Below, in pieces: positions 35,856 through 37,462 of a stretch of 37,462 nt of DNA. Numbering within the stretch: the stretch's first letter is position 1; each line of letters begins with the position of its first letter. This DNA is from Spirosoma profusum. Its GTDB lineage: Bacteria; Bacteroidota; Bacteroidia; Cytophagales; Spirosomataceae. The translations under genes and the position numbers were made by a program. The DNA lies in assembly GCF_014699005.1 (NCBI RefSeq), contig NZ_JACWZY010000051.1:1-37462 (forward strand), read 5' to 3'. The notes under the pieces were generated by a model that was not told where the DNA came from, searched no databases, and worked only from the letters and a program-made list of their open reading frames with translations.

Positions 35856-36737
35856 TCAATTTGCGTAAACGTATTCAAACACATCTGTTCCCGAACGCCT
35901 GAAGATTGGATAACCATCAGGTCGATATTCGTAAGTATATTCTGTAACACTAACAACTTCACCAGATAAATTCCGCTTAATTTCTTTGATAATATTGTTT
36001 GGAGAAGTAAAGTCTGGCGCATTAAGCTCATATAATGGGTTCGGCTTATTATCATACTCGTAGTCAATCGTGTAAAACTTTCCAGCTAGAGTTCTTACTG
36101 TACGAACGTTATTATTTACATCTCTAATTGCCCGGCTGTACTCACCTACCTGGGTTGACGTATTCGGATCTCCTATTACTGTTGCCGACCAGATTAATTG
36201 CCCCCTTTGGTCGAAACGAAGCTGCCGGGTCGTGCCACCTGCGGGGCTACTACTTTCAAAATAACTATTGATCCGCCCTACATGGTTGGTCATAAATTTG
36301 AGAGTGCGAATGAGATTAATAGGAGTGCCAGGCATTGAACCCCAATAAAAAGAGATTTGCTGCAAACCCTGTTGACCATATTGATAGACCTGACGATAGG
36401 CAGCTTCCTCTGAGAGCTTATAATTTAGGTAGGCTTCCTGTAAACGGCCAACTGAATCGTAGCGGTAATTAAGAATAACCGCGCCATTTTGTTTTGTTTG
36501 AATTAGTTGAGGCCTTTGGGTTAGTCCTACGAGAGAATAAGGAAACATTCGGTTACCATTCGAATCATCGAAGGTAGGCTGATCATCCCGTCGGTTGTCA
36601 TCGAGCTTTTTAGCTAATATCGCTTGATTTTTCACTTCTAGAATTTGTGCATCCGTTAGCCGCAAGATGTTCTGATCTTCAGAATGGCAGCTTACAAACA
36701 AGATTGCAATCAAAATAGAGAGTTGGAATTGATTCAT
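35856..36737 (-). CDS. Lipoprotein with YD-like repeats (293 aa)
   Basis: The N-terminus MNQFQLSILIAILFVSC is a lipoprotein signal (Cys17). The body has irregular YD-type repeats: NYRYDSVGRLQEAYL, RQLRFDQRGQLIWSA, YEYDNKPNPLYEL and YEYRPDGYPIFRR, which form beta strands and are found in wall- or surface-associated proteins. A small repeat number argues against an Rhs toxin. It is first in the lipoprotein run and probably cotranscribed with the 152-aa gene. Confidence 0.6.
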   Translation of the reverse strand: MNQFQLSILIAILFVSCHSEDQNILRLTDAQILEVKNQAILAKKLDDNRRDDQPTFDDSNGNRMFPYSLVGLTQRPQLIQTKQNGAVILNYRYDSVGRLQEAYLNYKLSEEAAYRQVYQYGQQGLQQISFYWGSMPGTPINLIRTLKFMTNHVGRINSYFESSSPAGGTTRQLRFDQRGQLIWSATVIGDPNTSTQVGEYSRAIRDVNNNVRTVRTLAGKFYTIDYEYDNKPNPLYELNAPDFTSPNNIIKEIKRNLSGEVVSVTEYTYEYRPDGYPIFRRSGTDVFEYVYAN

Positions 36738-36884
36738 AATTGTAATAATTATTATTCCCTATAACTATTATGTGTCTATTCTCTAAAATTAGACTAACAA
36801 TTAGACTTTTGAAAAACCTCTAGCTTTTATTTTCTTAACGATAAATTAAATAAACATTTAGGACTTTCATCAAGGAAAATGGTT

Positions 36885-37403
36885 TGGGGTGGTCCCGTTT
36901 GGCCGGACACTTTACTTATGAGAGTTTGATAAAACAGTTTGATAATATTGGTTTTCAAAGTCCACCGGGGAACGGTAGCCTAACGCTGAATGCAACCGAC
37001 GGACGTTATAATACCCTTCAATGTAGTTAAACAACTCGTCACGAGCATCTTGCAGGTTCATAAAACAGCCGTCCTCTAACAACTCCGCTTTTAATCGACT
37101 CCAGAACGACTCTGCATGGGCATTTTGGTAGGGATTGTCAGCTTCCGCCATACTTTGTAGACACCGCCATTTATTGAGCCGTTGCCGAAAAGAATGACCA
37201 AAATACTGACCACCTCGATCCGAGTGGACAATCAAACCCGACTTAGGGTGACGCTGCTGGAGGGCCTGATCAAAAGCCTGCACAATCAGGCTCTCTTTCA
37301 TGTGCTTGTCAACCCACCAGCCCACGATCCGACGGGAAAACAAATCCATCCAACTCGCTAAATAGGCCCAGCGCCCGTCAGCTAGAGGCAAATACGGTAG
37401 AGT
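36885..37403 (-). mobile_element. Truncated IS3-family insertion sequence
   Basis: One end is marked by TGGGGTGGTCCCGTTTGGCC at 36885 followed by the transposase stop. The 5' part of the transposase and the other end are absent; the sequence turns into a nested hairpin at about 37404. This is a fragment, whether by deletion or because the window ends there. Confidence 0.6.
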
Positions 37404-37430
37404 AGGGCAAGCGCGCCTGGGTAGTTTCAC
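36912..37430 (-). pseudogene. IS3-family transposase, C-terminal fragment
   Basis: The reading frame from YLPLADGRWAYLASWMDLFSR onward matches the integrase core of IS3-family OrfB, with the second catalytic Asp in IVHSDRGGQYFG and Glu in NAHAESFWSRLKAE, and the ending GYRSPVDFE. The upstream WxxDIT part with the first catalytic Asp is missing: the preceding codons (VKLPRRACPTLP) are not transposase-like. The nominal start is a GTG inside the hairpin, so it is not an authentic start. The fragment cannot be active alone. Confidence 0.75.
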
Positions 37431-37452
37431 AACTACCGGTTTCGCTTGCCCT
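37404..37452. repeat. Nested inverted repeat at the transposase break
   Basis: Outer arms AGGGCAAGCG (37404-37413) and CGCTTGCCCT (37443-37452) enclose inner arms GGTAGTT (37420-37426) and AACTACC (37431-37437) with a four-base loop. The two stems can stack across a small internal loop of 6 and 5 bases. Confidence 0.6.
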
Positions 37453-37462
37453 CTCCCCGAAC

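Overview
The window looks like accessory DNA from a Cytophagales bacterium (Bacteroidota), most likely Spirosoma or a close relative. The grounds are family resemblances recalled from memory: a FtsX/MacB-type permease with an N-terminal prefix domain behind a PadR regulator, a beta-helix surface protein with a Spirosoma-like C-terminal tail, an Mpi-family invertase, a RemB/Wzi-like outer-membrane barrel, and many short orphan lipoproteins. Promoters fit the Bacteroidota pattern only loosely. No rRNA, tRNA or CRISPR array was seen.

Layout. Bases 1-3004 hold short orphan genes, three of them small membrane proteins, plus an anchored solute-binding-like protein; several are preceded by a dispersed intergenic repeat with a GTGAGACG-like core. 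An IS630-family element (about 3391-4560) follows, with a -1 frameshift site, and it ends exactly on the start codon of the next gene. From 4560 to 18094 lies a DNA-modification or defence island: a two-gene unit (uncharacterised protein plus SNF2 helicase with a zinc ribbon), an uncharacterised conserved protein and a DUF1016/YhcG nuclease on the minus strand, then a PLD-nuclease/helicase fusion followed by an Eco57I-like adenine methyltransferase.

The main discovery is at the 3' end of that methyltransferase. Its target-recognition region starts with a 256-bp segment that recurs, base for base, in inverted orientation 1.3 kb downstream. There it heads a promoterless second specificity domain that converges on the active gene. 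An Mpi-family serine invertase begins 95 bp outside the repeat. Inversion of 15564-17396 would exchange in frame the variable part of the recognition domain (1125-aa form against a predicted 1114-aa form) while leaving the catalytic domain intact. This is a two-state specificity switch for a helicase/nuclease-linked methyltransferase, with recombinase, donor and recipient all in place.

From 18.6 kb onward the content is a duplicated beta-helix secreted protein, a hydrolase remnant, a small lipoprotein, an alpha/beta hydrolase, a PadR-ABC permease operon, a SnoaL-like/MOSC gene pair, a 58-aa minus-strand gene too short for usual ORF calling, small secreted and membrane proteins, a DUF1493-like gene, a cobalamin riboswitch sitting upstream of a Wzi/RemB-like barrel, several lipoproteins, and a truncated IS3-family transposase abutting a nested hairpin at the right edge. 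Everything here was read by eye; family names come from motif recognition and recall, not database searches.
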